NCBI RefSeq assembly: GCF_003952425.1
Contig: NZ_CP034449.1
Span: forward strand, 2,604,001 to 2,668,000
Source: Mesorhizobium sp. M2A.F.Ca.ET.046.03.2.1
Lineage (GTDB): Bacteria; Pseudomonadota; Alphaproteobacteria; Rhizobiales; Rhizobiaceae
Reading direction: 5' to 3'
DNA: 64,000 nt
Below the pieces are notes generated by a model. That model had not been told where the DNA came from. It saw only the letters and a program-made list of their open reading frames with translations, and ran no database searches. The translations under genes were made by a program, and so were the position numbers. This document shows, one piece after another, positions 16,634 to 25,938 of the stretch; the first letter of the stretch is position 1, and the number at the start of each line of letters is the position of its first letter.

Positions 16634-17661
16634 ACGGTTTCCGTCACCTTGCGCAGATTGCGCGGCGTATCCGGGTCGAGGCCGCGATGACGCGCGAAGG
16701 CCTCGACGAAGCCATAGAAGGACACGATCAGCGGCAGCGGATCGGTAAGCGGATGGCCGGTAGCGACATGGGGAAGAAGCCTCGCGGCCTTGGCCTTGTC
16801 GGAGGTGATGAAGGCGGCGGCGCCCTTGGCCGTCAGACCATCAGCCGCCTCGGCGACCGAGGGTTCCGACGCGTCTCGCGCGGCAAGCGCCAGCACCGGG
16901 AACCCCGGTCCGACCAGTGCCAGCGGCCCATGCATGACTTCCGCCGCGCTGTAGGCCTCGGCATGCATGGCGCAGGTTTCCTTGAATTTCAGCGCCGCCT
17001 CGCTGGCGATGGCGAAGGAGGGGCCACGGCCGAGGATGAAGAGCGACTGCGGATCCTCCAAGGCGCCGGCGAGCGCCATCCAGTCGCAGGCGATCGCCTT
17101 CTCGAAATGGGCCGGCAGGCCGGCGAGCGCCTTGAGCAGTGCCTGGTCGTCGGTGGCGTGCGCCATCAGCGCGAGGCCGGCGACGGCCGAATTGACGAAG
17201 GTCTTGGTGGCCGCGACGGAGCGCTCCGGCCCGGCGAGGATATCGATGGCGTAATCGGAAGCCCGCGCGAGCGGCGAGTCGGCCGTGTTGGTGATGGCGA
17301 CGGTGAGCGCGCCGCCGGCCCGCGCCGTTTCGGCCATGGCGACGATGTCCGGGCTCTTGCCCGACTGCGAGACCGCCAGGCAGGCGGAACCACGGAGTCT
17401 CAACTTGGCGCCGTAGATCGAAGCGATCGACGGCCCGACGGAAGCGACCGCAAGGCCGGCCGTCAGCTCGACGGCATATTTCATGAAGGTCGCGGCATGG
17501 TCGGACGAGCCGCGCGCCACGGTGACGACGAATTGCGGGTCACGCTCGCGCAGGCCGCGACCGGCCTCGGCCAAAGCCGAAGCCGAGCCGTCGAGAAGGC
17601 GGGCGGCGGCTTCAGGGATCTCGTCGATCTCGCGCCGCATATGGGTGGTGGTGGCGCTCAT
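16630..17661 (-). CDS. double-SIS-domain glucosamine-6-phosphate deaminase/isomerase (NagB-II type)
   Basis: 343 residues with two SIS domains, like the isomerase half of GlmS but without the glutaminase half. Seen: VTVARGSSDHAATFMKY and AVSQSGKSPDIV in the first domain, LGRGPSFAIASEAALKFKE and SAAEVMHGPLALV in the second, and a C-terminal PRNLRKVTETV typical of the group. Together with nagA and the kinase gene it most likely converts GlcN-6-P to fructose-6-P and ammonia, replacing the unrelated classical NagB, which is not seen in this window. It overlaps both neighbours by 4 bases. Confidence 0.85.
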   Translation of the reverse strand: MSATTTHMRREIDEIPEAAARLLDGSASALAEAGRGLRERDPQFVVTVARGSSDHAATFMKYAVELTAGLAVASVGPSIASIYGAKLRLRGSACLAVSQSGKSPDIVAMAETARAGGALTVAITNTADSPLARASDYAIDILAGPERSVAATKTFVNSAVAGLALMAHATDDQALLKALAGLPAHFEKAIACDWMALAGALEDPQSLFILGRGPSFAIASEAALKFKETCAMHAEAYSAAEVMHGPLALVGPGFPVLALAARDASEPSVAEAADGLTAKGAAAFITSDKAKAARLLPHVATGHPLTDPLPLIVSFYGFVEAFARHRGLDPDTPRNLRKVTETV

Positions 17662-18437
17662 GGCCGGATCTCCTCTCCCGGCCCGGTCAGCCGGAGTTCC
17701 GCGACGAAATCATAGGCGTCGCCCCTGTAGACTGAGCGGGTGAACTCGATCACCTTGCCGCTCGCCAGATACGAAATGCGCTCGATCTGCAGTCCGGCAA
17801 CCCTCGGCGGCACTTCCAGGAGGCGCGCATCGGCATCGCCGAGATTGGTGGCCGAGATGCGCTGCACGGCGCGCACCGGACGATTGCCAGTCATGCCAAG
17901 CGCGGCGTAGAGCGAGGAGCCGATCGCTTCGGGATCGGGCAGAACGCTGGCCGAGAGCGCCGCGCGCTCGATCGCCAGCGGCGTGTCGTCGGCGATGCGC
18001 AGGCGCGCGACGCGGGCCACCAGCTCGGTCGAGGAAAGGCCGAGCACCATCATCTCGTCGGGCGACGGCGCATAGAGGCCGCGGTCGAGCCAGACCGAAC
18101 GCACCGTCATGCCGCGGCGCGCCATGTCCTCGGTGAAGGAAGTGAGCCGGGACAGCGACTGCTCGACGCGCTCCATGCGCGGCGCGACGAAGGTGCCCGA
18201 GCCGTGGCGCTGGATGAGGATGCCGCCCTTGACGAGGTCCTGCACCGCCTTGCGCACGGTGACGCGCGAGATATCGGCCTTGCTGGCGATGTCGCGCTCC
18301 GACGGCAGCGCGTCGCCGGGACCGATCAGGCCGCGATTGACCGCTTCCTCGATGCTTTTCCGCAGTTGCAGATAAAGCGGCGCGCCGCTCTGCGAGGATT
18401 GTTTCAGCATGGCGAATATCTGGTCGGCGGCGCTCAT
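17658..18437 (-). CDS. nagQ: GntR/HutC-family regulator of amino-sugar use, NagQ-like
   Basis: 259 residues: an N-terminal winged helix (PLYLQLRKSIEEAV, LPSERDIASKADISRVTVRKAV, GSGTFVAPR) and a C-terminal UTRA ligand domain (MTVRSVWLDRGLYAPSPDE, VIEFTRSVYRGDAYDFVAELR). It is encoded inside the GlcNAc operon, overlapping both neighbours by 4 bases, and two matching direct-repeat boxes lie in the divergent promoter region, so it is the natural regulator of both arms. An amino-sugar phosphate is the expected effector. The symbol rests on context and the box format, not on a search. Confidence 0.82.
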   Translation of the reverse strand: MSAADQIFAMLKQSSQSGAPLYLQLRKSIEEAVNRGLIGPGDALPSERDIASKADISRVTVRKAVQDLVKGGILIQRHGSGTFVAPRMERVEQSLSRLTSFTEDMARRGMTVRSVWLDRGLYAPSPDEMMVLGLSSTELVARVARLRIADDTPLAIERAALSASVLPDPEAIGSSLYAALGMTGNRPVRAVQRISATNLGDADARLLEVPPRVAGLQIERISYLASGKVIEFTRSVYRGDAYDFVAELRLTGPGEEIRP

Positions 18438-19315
18438 CGGGCGGCCTCCGAACCATTGGCGAAGACGCGCGCGGCCATCTGAACGGCGCCGCCCAGCGCA
18501 TCGTCGAGCGGGGCTTTGAGCAGCGCCTGATAACGCGCCGAAAGGCGCGGCGCGTAAAGCGGCGCCAGGCCGCCGAGCAGGCAGACCGGCGCGTCGTCGG
18601 CAAGATCGAGCGCTCCGAGCGAAGCCTCGACATCGGCCACAGCCTTGGCGAGGATGAAATTGGCGACGAGATCGCCCTTTTCGGCATGCTCGAAAACCTT
18701 CGGCGCGAAGCCGCCGAAATCGCCGGGCTTGGCGTTGGTGGTGAATTCGACCACGTCTTCCGGATTGTTGCGGAAGACCGCGAGCATGGCGTCGGTCAAG
18801 GGCGAGCCCGGACGGATGCCGTCATAGGCAAGCAGCGTCTGTTCCAGCAGGTCGCGGCCGATGCGGGCGCCGCTGCCCTGGTCGCCGACCTGGAAGCCCC
18901 AGCCGCCGATGGCGCGGGACTTGCCCTCTTTACGCGCCATATAGGCGGTGCCTGTGCCCAGGATGGCCATGGCGCCGTCACCGGAGCCGACCGCCCCCTC
19001 GAGCGCGATCTCGGCATCGGTTTCGACGCGGCTTCGGCTGAAGGGCAGGATTGCTTCGAGCTGCTGCCGGTAGGTGCCGACATTGGCGCCGGCCAACCCG
19101 AGAATGGCCGGTGTTTGCGGGATCAAATCCGGATCCGCGCCAGCCGCAAGGAAAGCCTGCCTGGCCGCTTCGATGATGTTGGCGCGGGCGCCGGTGAGAT
19201 CGGTGCGGATGTTGGCGGCGCCGCTCTTGGCGCGGCCGACGACAACGCCGTCGACGGTCGCAAGGGCCGCCCTGCAGCTGGTGCCGCCGCCATCGATGCC
19301 AAGCACGAATTTCAC
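18434..19315 (-). CDS. N-acetylglucosamine kinase-like protein (BadF/BadG family)
   Basis: 293 residues of the ASKHA-fold BadF/BadG/N-acetylglucosamine kinase family: the phosphate-1 motif VLGIDGGGTSCRAAL at the N-terminus, GLAGANVGTYR, AILGTGTAYMAR, and GGWGFQVGDQGSGARIGRD. It would phosphorylate GlcNAc (or a close amino sugar) after import. The start is set at GTG 19315, which has GAGGAG 7-8 bases upstream; the longer frame to 19357 would run through the regulatory box. It is the first gene of the minus-strand operon and overlaps the regulator gene by 4 bases. A glucosamine or MurNAc kinase role is an alternative. Confidence 0.85.
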   Translation of the reverse strand: MKFVLGIDGGGTSCRAALATVDGVVVGRAKSGAANIRTDLTGARANIIEAARQAFLAAGADPDLIPQTPAILGLAGANVGTYRQQLEAILPFSRSRVETDAEIALEGAVGSGDGAMAILGTGTAYMARKEGKSRAIGGWGFQVGDQGSGARIGRDLLEQTLLAYDGIRPGSPLTDAMLAVFRNNPEDVVEFTTNAKPGDFGGFAPKVFEHAEKGDLVANFILAKAVADVEASLGALDLADDAPVCLLGGLAPLYAPRLSARYQALLKAPLDDALGGAVQMAARVFANGSEAAR

Positions 19316-19338
19316 GCGATTTCTCCTCGGGGCCGGAT

Positions 19339-19356
19339 AATACCAATAAAATACCA
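19339..19356 (-). promoter_or_regulatory. NagQ-type operator upstream of the kinase-nagA operon
   Basis: On the minus strand it reads TGGTATT-TTAT-TGGTATT, two exact heptamers in direct repeat with a 4-base spacer, 23 bases upstream of the kinase GTG. It has the same format as the box at 19474-19491 and points toward its own operon. The format agrees with the tandem TGGTATT box I recall for NagQ in proteobacteria. Confidence 0.82.
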
Positions 19357-19473
19357 ATAGCCAAGAGTTAATTTCGGTTCAAAAAAGATTAATCCGTATT
19401 TTATTGAAAAATCACGTTAATTTGCCGGAAAGCGAGTTCCGCCACCTGAAATTCGTTAATGCGTGTGGACAAG

Positions 19474-19491
19474 TGGTATTTTTTTGGTATT
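19474..19491 (+). promoter_or_regulatory. NagQ-type operator upstream of murQ and the sugar transporter
   Basis: TGGTATT-TTTT-TGGTATT on the plus strand, with the same heptamers and 4-base spacer as the box at 19339-19356, 25 bases upstream of the murQ ATG. The two boxes mirror each other across an AT-rich divergent promoter region of about 200 bases. Confidence 0.82.
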
Positions 19492-19516
19492 GTTCGTTCA
19501 GGTCGGAGGAAAATGG

Positions 19517-20425
19517 ATGGCCGAGACGCGCACGGAAGCGCTTCACCAGAATGCCGAGGGGCTGGATGTCGAGGCCCCGGAAGCCATTCTGGCGTTCCTG
19601 GCCAACGCCCAGATCGAGGCCGCCAAGGCCGTGCACGGCGCCATTCCGGCGATCGCCGCCGCCGCCGAACTCATCGCGAAGCAGTTGAAGAGTGGCGGGA
19701 AACTTGCCTATGCGGCGGCCGGCAGTTCCGGCCTGATGGCGGTGGCCGACGCGCTGGAATTGCCTGGCACCTTCGGCATCGCCCGCGACCGGATCGCCAT
19801 CCTGATCGCCGGCGGCGACAATGCCTTCCGCACGCTGGCAGGCGGCCCCGAGGACGACACCGAGGAAGCTTCGTCGGCTGTTGCCGCGGCCGCCATCGGC
19901 AAGGGCGACTGCCTGATCGCCATCTCCGCAAGCGGCTCCACCCCCTATGCGGTCCAGGCGCTGCAGGACGCACGCAGCCGCGGCGCGGCGACCATCGCCA
20001 TCGCCAACAACCGGGGCGCCGCGCTGTTCAAGCAGGCCGATGTCGCCATCCTGCTCGAAACGCCACCGGAGCTGATCGCCGGCTCGACGCGCATGGGCGC
20101 GGGCACCGCGCAGAAGATCGCGCTCAACATGCTGTCGACGCTTGCCGCCATCCATCTTGGCCATGTCCATGACGGCTACATGGTCAATCTCACCGCCGAC
20201 AACATCAAGCTGCGCGACCGCGCCGTGCGCATGGTCGCGGCCATCAGCGGCAAGAGCCGCGACGACGCCGCCCGCTTGCTCGAGAAGAGCGGGGGCGTGG
20301 TCAAGACCGCCATTCTGCTCGCCGCGGGCGCGGCAAACGCCGATGCGGCCGAGAAGATACTGGAAGGAACCGGCCAAAAGCTTCGGCCGGCGCTTTCCGA
20401 GATCGAGGGGAGCAAGGGGCGCTGA
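19517..20425 (+). CDS. murQ: N-acetylmuramic acid 6-phosphate etherase
   Basis: A 302-residue single-SIS protein that cleaves the lactyl ether of MurNAc-6-P to give GlcNAc-6-P and lactate during peptidoglycan recycling. Matches: TEALHQNAEGLDVEAPEAI, YAAAGSSGLMAVADALE, LPGTFGI, IAGGDNAF, GPEDDTEE, AISASGSTPY, PPELIAGSTRMGAGTAQK with the catalytic-Glu region, and LTADNIKLRDRA. Start ATG 19517 has GGAGG upstream. Its product enters the nagA route encoded divergently, and both promoters carry the same operator, so peptidoglycan sugar recycling and GlcNAc use are probably co-regulated. It is the first gene of the transporter operon. Confidence 0.9.
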   Translation: MAETRTEALHQNAEGLDVEAPEAILAFLANAQIEAAKAVHGAIPAIAAAAELIAKQLKSGGKLAYAAAGSSGLMAVADALELPGTFGIARDRIAILIAGGDNAFRTLAGGPEDDTEEASSAVAAAAIGKGDCLIAISASGSTPYAVQALQDARSRGAATIAIANNRGAALFKQADVAILLETPPELIAGSTRMGAGTAQKIALNMLSTLAAIHLGHVHDGYMVNLTADNIKLRDRAVRMVAAISGKSRDDAARLLEKSGGVVKTAILLAAGAANADAAEKILEGTGQKLRPALSEIEGSKGR

Positions 20426-20478
20426 GCCTCTGTTCTCATCAAAACCGAACCTGAAAAAGGTCAACAGGGAGACTGAAG

Positions 20479-21753
20479 ATGAAGACCAAACTACTGACGG
20501 CCCTTCTGCTCGGCACAAGCATCCTCGGCACGGGCATCCTCGGCACCACCGGGATGGCTCTGGCCGAGGACGTGACGCTCAACATCGAAAGCTGGCGCGG
20601 CGACGACCTGACCATCTGGAAGGACAAGCTGATCCCGGCCTTCGAAGCCAAGAACCCCGGCATCAAGGTGGTGTTCGCGCCTTCGGCTCCGACCGAGTAT
20701 GACGCAGCGCTCGGCGCCAAGCTCGCCGCCGGCTCGGCCGGCGACCTGATCACCTGCCGCCCCTTCGACAAGTCGCTCGAGCTGTTCAAGAAGGGCAACC
20801 TCGCCGACATCTCCTCGCTGCCCGGCATGGAGAACTTCTCGCCCGTCGCCAAGGCCGCCTGGCAGACCGATGACGGCAAGTCGAGCTTCTGCGTGCCGAT
20901 GGCTTCGGTCATCCACGGCTTCATCTACAACAAGGACGCCTTCGACAAGCTCGGCCTCAAGGTGCCGACCACCAACGAAGAGTTCTACGCCGTGCTCGAC
21001 AAGATCAAGGCCGACGGCACCTACATCCCGATGGCGATGGGCACCAAGGATCTCTGGGAAGCCGCGACCATGGGCTACCAGAATATCGGCCCGAACTACT
21101 GGAAGGGCGAGGAAGGCCGCGCGGCCCTGATCAAGGGCGAGCAGAAGCTGACCGATGCCGACTGGGTCGAGCCCTACAAGGAACTGGCCAAGTGGAAGCC
21201 CTATCTGGGCGACGGCTTCGAGGCCCAGACCTACCCGGACAGCCAGAACCTGTTCACGCTCGGCCGCGCCGCCATCTACCCGGCCGGCTCGTGGGAGATC
21301 GGCCTGTTCAACACACAGGCGCAGTTCAAGATGGGCGCCTTCCCGCCGCCGGTGCAGAAGGCCGGCGATACCTGCTACATCTCCGACCATACCGATATCG
21401 GCATGGGCCTGAACGCGGCATCGAAGCATCCGGAAGAGGCCAAGAAGTTCCTGTCCTGGGTCGCTTCGCCTGATTTCGCCACCATCTATGCCAACGCGCT
21501 GCCGGGCTTCTTCAGCCTGAACTCGACGCCGGTGAAGATGGAAGACCCGCTGGCGCAGGAATTCGTCTCCTGGCGCGGCAAGTGCAAGTCGACGATCCGC
21601 TCGACCTACCAGATCCTGTCGCGCGGCACGCCGAACCTCGAGAACGAGACCTGGGTTGAATCGGCCAACGTGATCAACGGCACCGACACGCCGGAGGCCG
21701 CGGCCAAGAAGCTGCAGGACGGCCTCGACAGCTGGTACAAGCCGGCGAAGTAA
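20479..21753 (+). CDS. sugar ABC transporter substrate-binding protein, probably amino sugar
   Basis: 424 residues, family 1 extracellular solute-binding protein. The signal peptide covers about 1-28 (hydrophobic LLTALLLGTSILGTGILG, cleavage near ALAED). Mature features: LNIESWRGDDLTIWKDKLIP, ADISSLPGMENFSP, VPMASVIHGFIYNKDAFDKLGLKVPTT-type lobes and GRAAIYPAGSWEIGLF. It lies 53 bases behind murQ and precedes two permeases, an oxidoreductase and the ATPase, so GlcNAc, chito-oligosaccharides or a muramic derivative are likely ligands. The ligand is inferred from regulon context only. Confidence 0.85.
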   Translation: MKTKLLTALLLGTSILGTGILGTTGMALAEDVTLNIESWRGDDLTIWKDKLIPAFEAKNPGIKVVFAPSAPTEYDAALGAKLAAGSAGDLITCRPFDKSLELFKKGNLADISSLPGMENFSPVAKAAWQTDDGKSSFCVPMASVIHGFIYNKDAFDKLGLKVPTTNEEFYAVLDKIKADGTYIPMAMGTKDLWEAATMGYQNIGPNYWKGEEGRAALIKGEQKLTDADWVEPYKELAKWKPYLGDGFEAQTYPDSQNLFTLGRAAIYPAGSWEIGLFNTQAQFKMGAFPPPVQKAGDTCYISDHTDIGMGLNAASKHPEEAKKFLSWVASPDFATIYANALPGFFSLNSTPVKMEDPLAQEFVSWRGKCKSTIRSTYQILSRGTPNLENETWVESANVINGTDTPEAAAKKLQDGLDSWYKPAK

Positions 21754-21768
21754 AGTCGCAGGCAACGG

Positions 21769-21794
21769 GCCGGCCGGGAACATGCCCGGCCGGC
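21769..21794 (+). promoter_or_regulatory. strong intra-operon hairpin after the binding-protein gene
   Basis: A perfect 10-base-pair stem GCCGGCCGGG (21769-21778) / CCCGGCCGGC (21785-21794) with loop AACATG and no T run. Hairpins at this place usually stabilise the abundant binding-protein mRNA and reduce read-through to the permeases. The 227-base gap to the permease shows no gene. Confidence 0.6.
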
Positions 21795-21980
21795 ATTCGA
21801 ACAGCTGTTAGATAGCGATTGTCGGCGCAGCCTCCCGGTCTTACCCTCGATCTCGCGGGGAAAACGGAGCCGATCTGTCGCTGGCCTTGTCTTACCCCCA
21901 GAGGGGACAGCCAGGCCGTGCATCGAGGCATCAGCTAGCATCACCGAACTGGAACCCAGAGACGGCGGGGAACCGAACTC

Positions 21981-22925
21981 ATGGACACCGAGACCATGGC
22001 TGCAGAAACGCGAGCGAAAAGACCCATACGCTGGCATGTCGGCGTCTTCCTGGCGCCGGCGGTGCTGGTCTACACCGCCTTCATGATCCTGCCGCTGTTC
22101 GGCACGCTGCAGCTCTCGCTGTTCCGCAACATCGAGCAGTCCCAGGTGTTTGTCGGCCTCGGCAATTTCCGCACGCTGTTCGGCGATCCGAACTGGTCGG
22201 TGAATTTCTGGAATGCGCTCAGGAACAATGTCTGGTTCTTCATCATCCACATGCTGGTGCAGAACCCGATCGGCATCCTGCTGGCAGCGCTGCTTTCCAG
22301 CCCCCGGCTGCGCTTCACCGCCTTCTATCGCACGGCGATCTTCGTGCCGACGATCCTGTCCTTCGTCATCGTCGGCTTCGCCTGGAAGCTGATCCTGTCG
22401 CCGATCTGGGGCGTGGCACCGCATCTGATGGATTTTGTCGGCTTGAAGAGCTTCTTCACGCCCTGGCTCGGCAAGGAGCAATACGCGCTGACCGCGCTCA
22501 GCCTGGTGTCGGTGTGGCAGTTCGTCGGCATCCCGATGATGCTGATCTACGCAGCGCTGCTGTCGATCCCGGACGAGGTGATCGAGGCGGCCGAATGCGA
22601 CGGCATCACCGGCATGGCGCAGTTCTGGAAGATCAAGCTGCCGCTGATCCTGCCCTCGATCGGCATCATCTCGATCCTGACCTTCGTCGGCAATTTCAAC
22701 GCCTTCGACCTGATCTACACCGCGCAGGGCGCGCTCGCCGGGCCGAACTATTCGACCGACATTCTCGGCACCTTCCTCTACCGCGCCTTCTTCGGCTTCC
22801 AGCTGCAGGTCGGCGATCCGAATATGGGCGCCGCGATCGCCACGATCATGTTCCTAATCATCCTCGCCGGCGTCTGCGTCTACCTGTTCCTCGTGCAGAC
22901 GCGCCTGCGTCGCTACCAGTTCTGA
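21981..22925 (+). CDS. sugar ABC transporter permease (MalF-like)
   Basis: A 314-residue inner-membrane permease with six or so hydrophobic segments, the first at about residues 20-45 (GVFLAPAVLVYTAFMILPLF). The EAA loop that contacts the ATPase is seen as IEAAECDGITGMAQFWKIKLPLI. It partners with the next permease gene, which starts 8 bases after its stop. Start ATG 21981 is preceded by GGCGGGGAACC. Confidence 0.88.
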   Translation: MDTETMAAETRAKRPIRWHVGVFLAPAVLVYTAFMILPLFGTLQLSLFRNIEQSQVFVGLGNFRTLFGDPNWSVNFWNALRNNVWFFIIHMLVQNPIGILLAALLSSPRLRFTAFYRTAIFVPTILSFVIVGFAWKLILSPIWGVAPHLMDFVGLKSFFTPWLGKEQYALTALSLVSVWQFVGIPMMLIYAALLSIPDEVIEAAECDGITGMAQFWKIKLPLILPSIGIISILTFVGNFNAFDLIYTAQGALAGPNYSTDILGTFLYRAFFGFQLQVGDPNMGAAIATIMFLIILAGVCVYLFLVQTRLRRYQF

Positions 22926-22933
22926 GGCGCGCC

Positions 22934-23773
22934 ATGAGCCTAGCCACCCGTTCCCTGCCCCGCACCATCGGCGCGCACGCGATCCTTATCACCTACACGG
23001 TGATCGCGCTGTTCCCGGTGATCCTGGTGGTGATGAATTCGTTCAAATCGCGCGCGGGCATCTTCGGCGCGCCGCTGACGCCGCCGACACCGAAGACCTT
23101 CGACCTGATCGGCTACACCACCGTGTTCGGCCAGGGCGATTTCTTCCACTATTTCCAGAACAGCCTCGTCGTCACTGTCGCCTCGCTGTTCTTCGTGCTT
23201 CTGTTCGGCGCGATGGCCGCCTTCGCGCTGTCGGAATACCGCTTCCGCGGCAACACGCTGATGGGGCTTTACCTGGCGCTCGGCATCATGATCCCGATCC
23301 GGCTCGGCACCGTCGCCATCCTGCAACTGATGGTGGCGAGCGGGCTGGTGAACACGCTGACGGCGCTGATCCTGGTCTACACCGCGCAGGGCCTGCCGCT
23401 GGCGATCTTCATCCTGTCGGAATTCATGAAGCAGGTGTCAAACGACCTGAAGAACGCCGGACGTATCGACGGGCTGTCGGAATATACGATCTTCTTCCGC
23501 CTTGTCCTGCCGCTGGTGCGGCCGGCGATGGCAACGGTCGCCGTCTTCACCATGATCCCGATCTGGAACGATCTGTGGTTCCCGCTGATCCTGGCGCCGT
23601 CGGAAGAGACCAAGACGGTGACGCTCGGCGCGCAGCTCTTCCTCGGCCAGTTCGTCACCAATTGGAACGCGATCCTGGCGGCGCTGTCGCTGGCGATCCT
23701 GCCGGTGCTCATCCTCTATGTCATCTTCTCGCGGCAACTGATCCGCGGCATCACATCGGGAGCCGTCAAGTGA
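22934..23773 (+). CDS. sugar ABC transporter permease (MalG-like)
   Basis: A 279-residue permease of the MalG type: an N-terminal membrane segment (ILITYTVIALFPVILVVMNSF), a short periplasmic loop, and the EAA loop NAGRIDGLSEYTIFFRLVLPL. It ends with the typical basic tail RQLIRGITSGAVK. The start at ATG 22934 is chosen because the upstream part of the open frame is a shadow of the preceding permease. It forms the membrane pore with its neighbour. Confidence 0.88.
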   Translation: MSLATRSLPRTIGAHAILITYTVIALFPVILVVMNSFKSRAGIFGAPLTPPTPKTFDLIGYTTVFGQGDFFHYFQNSLVVTVASLFFVLLFGAMAAFALSEYRFRGNTLMGLYLALGIMIPIRLGTVAILQLMVASGLVNTLTALILVYTAQGLPLAIFILSEFMKQVSNDLKNAGRIDGLSEYTIFFRLVLPLVRPAMATVAVFTMIPIWNDLWFPLILAPSEETKTVTLGAQLFLGQFVTNWNAILAALSLAILPVLILYVIFSRQLIRGITSGAVK

Positions 23774-23853
23774 GCCGTAACAGCCAACTCTCCACAGGGC
23801 TGCGCTTCACCCCGCCCGGGGTGACACCCTCTCAAAAGAAAGTGGAGCAGTCT

Positions 23854-24912
23854 GTGAGCGATAAACCCCTTCGTGTCGTCGTCGCCGGCCTTGGCAATAT
23901 GGGCCGCAGCCATGCGCTGGCCTATCACACCAATCCGGGCTTCGACATCGCCGCGCTGGTCAACCGCTCCGACGTGCCGTTGCCGGAGGGGCTTGGCGGC
24001 TACGACATCCGCCGCTCCTTCGAGGAGGTGCTGCGCGACGAGAAGCCGGACGTCGCCGCGATCGCCACCTATTCCGACAGCCATGCCGACTATGCGGTGC
24101 GGGCCTTCGAGGCCGGTTGCCACGTCTTCGTCGAGAAGCCGCTGGCGACGACCGTTGCCGACGCGCAACGCGTCGTCGATGCGGCCAAGGCCAACGGCAG
24201 GAAACTGGTGATCGGCTATATATTGCGCCACCATCCGTCCTGGATCCGGCTGATCGCCGAGGCGCGCAAGCTCGGCGGTCCATATGTCTTCCGCATGAAC
24301 CTCAACCAGCAATCCTCCGGCCACACCTGGGAGACGCACAAGCATCTGATGCAGACGACCTCGCCGATCGTCGACTGCGGCGTGCATTATCTCGACGTCA
24401 TGCTGCAGATCACCGACGCGAGGCCGATCGAGGTGCGCGGCATGGGCGTGCGGCTCAGCGACGAGGTGGCGCCGTCGATGTACAATTACGGCCACCTGCA
24501 GGTGCTGTTCGAGGACGGTTCTGTCGGCTGGTATGAAGCCGGCTGGGGGCCGATGATCTCCGAGACAGCCTTCTTCGTGAAGGACGTGATGTCGCCCAGG
24601 GGCTGCGTGTCGATCGTCATGAAGGAGGGCGTGAAGTCCGACGACATCGACACCCACACCAAGACCTCGACCATCCGGCTGCATAGTGCGGCGACCGGAC
24701 CCGACGGCAGCTTGGCCAAGGAAGACCAGCTGCTGTCGATGGAGGGTGAGCCGGGCCACCAGGAGCTCTGCGATCTGGAGCAGGCCTTCCTGCTCAAGGC
24801 CATCCGCGAAAATATCGATCTCACCCGCCACATGGACGATGCCGTGAAGTCGCTCGCCGTCTGCCTCGCCGCCGACGAGAGCGTGCGCAGCGGTAACGCC
24901 GTCAAACTCTAG
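23854..24912 (+). CDS. Gfo/Idh/MocA-family NAD(P)-dependent oxidoreductase
   Basis: 352 residues with an N-terminal Rossmann fold (VVVAGLGNMGRSHALAY), the family EKP motif (HVFVEKPLATTV) and the C-terminal sheet domain (SPIVDCGVHYLDVM, with the D-x3-H pair typical of the active site). Start GTG 23854 has GTGGAG a short distance upstream. It sits between the permease and ATPase genes of the amino-sugar transporter, so it probably oxidises or epimerises the imported sugar or a derivative. The exact substrate cannot be read from the sequence. Confidence 0.85.
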   Translation: MSDKPLRVVVAGLGNMGRSHALAYHTNPGFDIAALVNRSDVPLPEGLGGYDIRRSFEEVLRDEKPDVAAIATYSDSHADYAVRAFEAGCHVFVEKPLATTVADAQRVVDAAKANGRKLVIGYILRHHPSWIRLIAEARKLGGPYVFRMNLNQQSSGHTWETHKHLMQTTSPIVDCGVHYLDVMLQITDARPIEVRGMGVRLSDEVAPSMYNYGHLQVLFEDGSVGWYEAGWGPMISETAFFVKDVMSPRGCVSIVMKEGVKSDDIDTHTKTSTIRLHSAATGPDGSLAKEDQLLSMEGEPGHQELCDLEQAFLLKAIRENIDLTRHMDDAVKSLAVCLAADESVRSGNAVKL

Positions 24913-24927
24913 AACAGGAACGAAGCC

Positions 24928-25922
<995 letters not shown>

Positions 25923-25926
<4 letters not shown>

Positions 25927-25938
25927 GCGCCGGCTTAC
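25923..25938. terminator. short hairpin spanning two convergent stop codons
   Basis: GTAAGC (25923-25928), loop GCCG, GCTTAC (25933-25938). The stem contains the plus-strand TAA (25924-25926) and the minus-strand TAA (25935-25937). Six base pairs and no T run make it a weak terminator at best. Confidence 0.3.
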
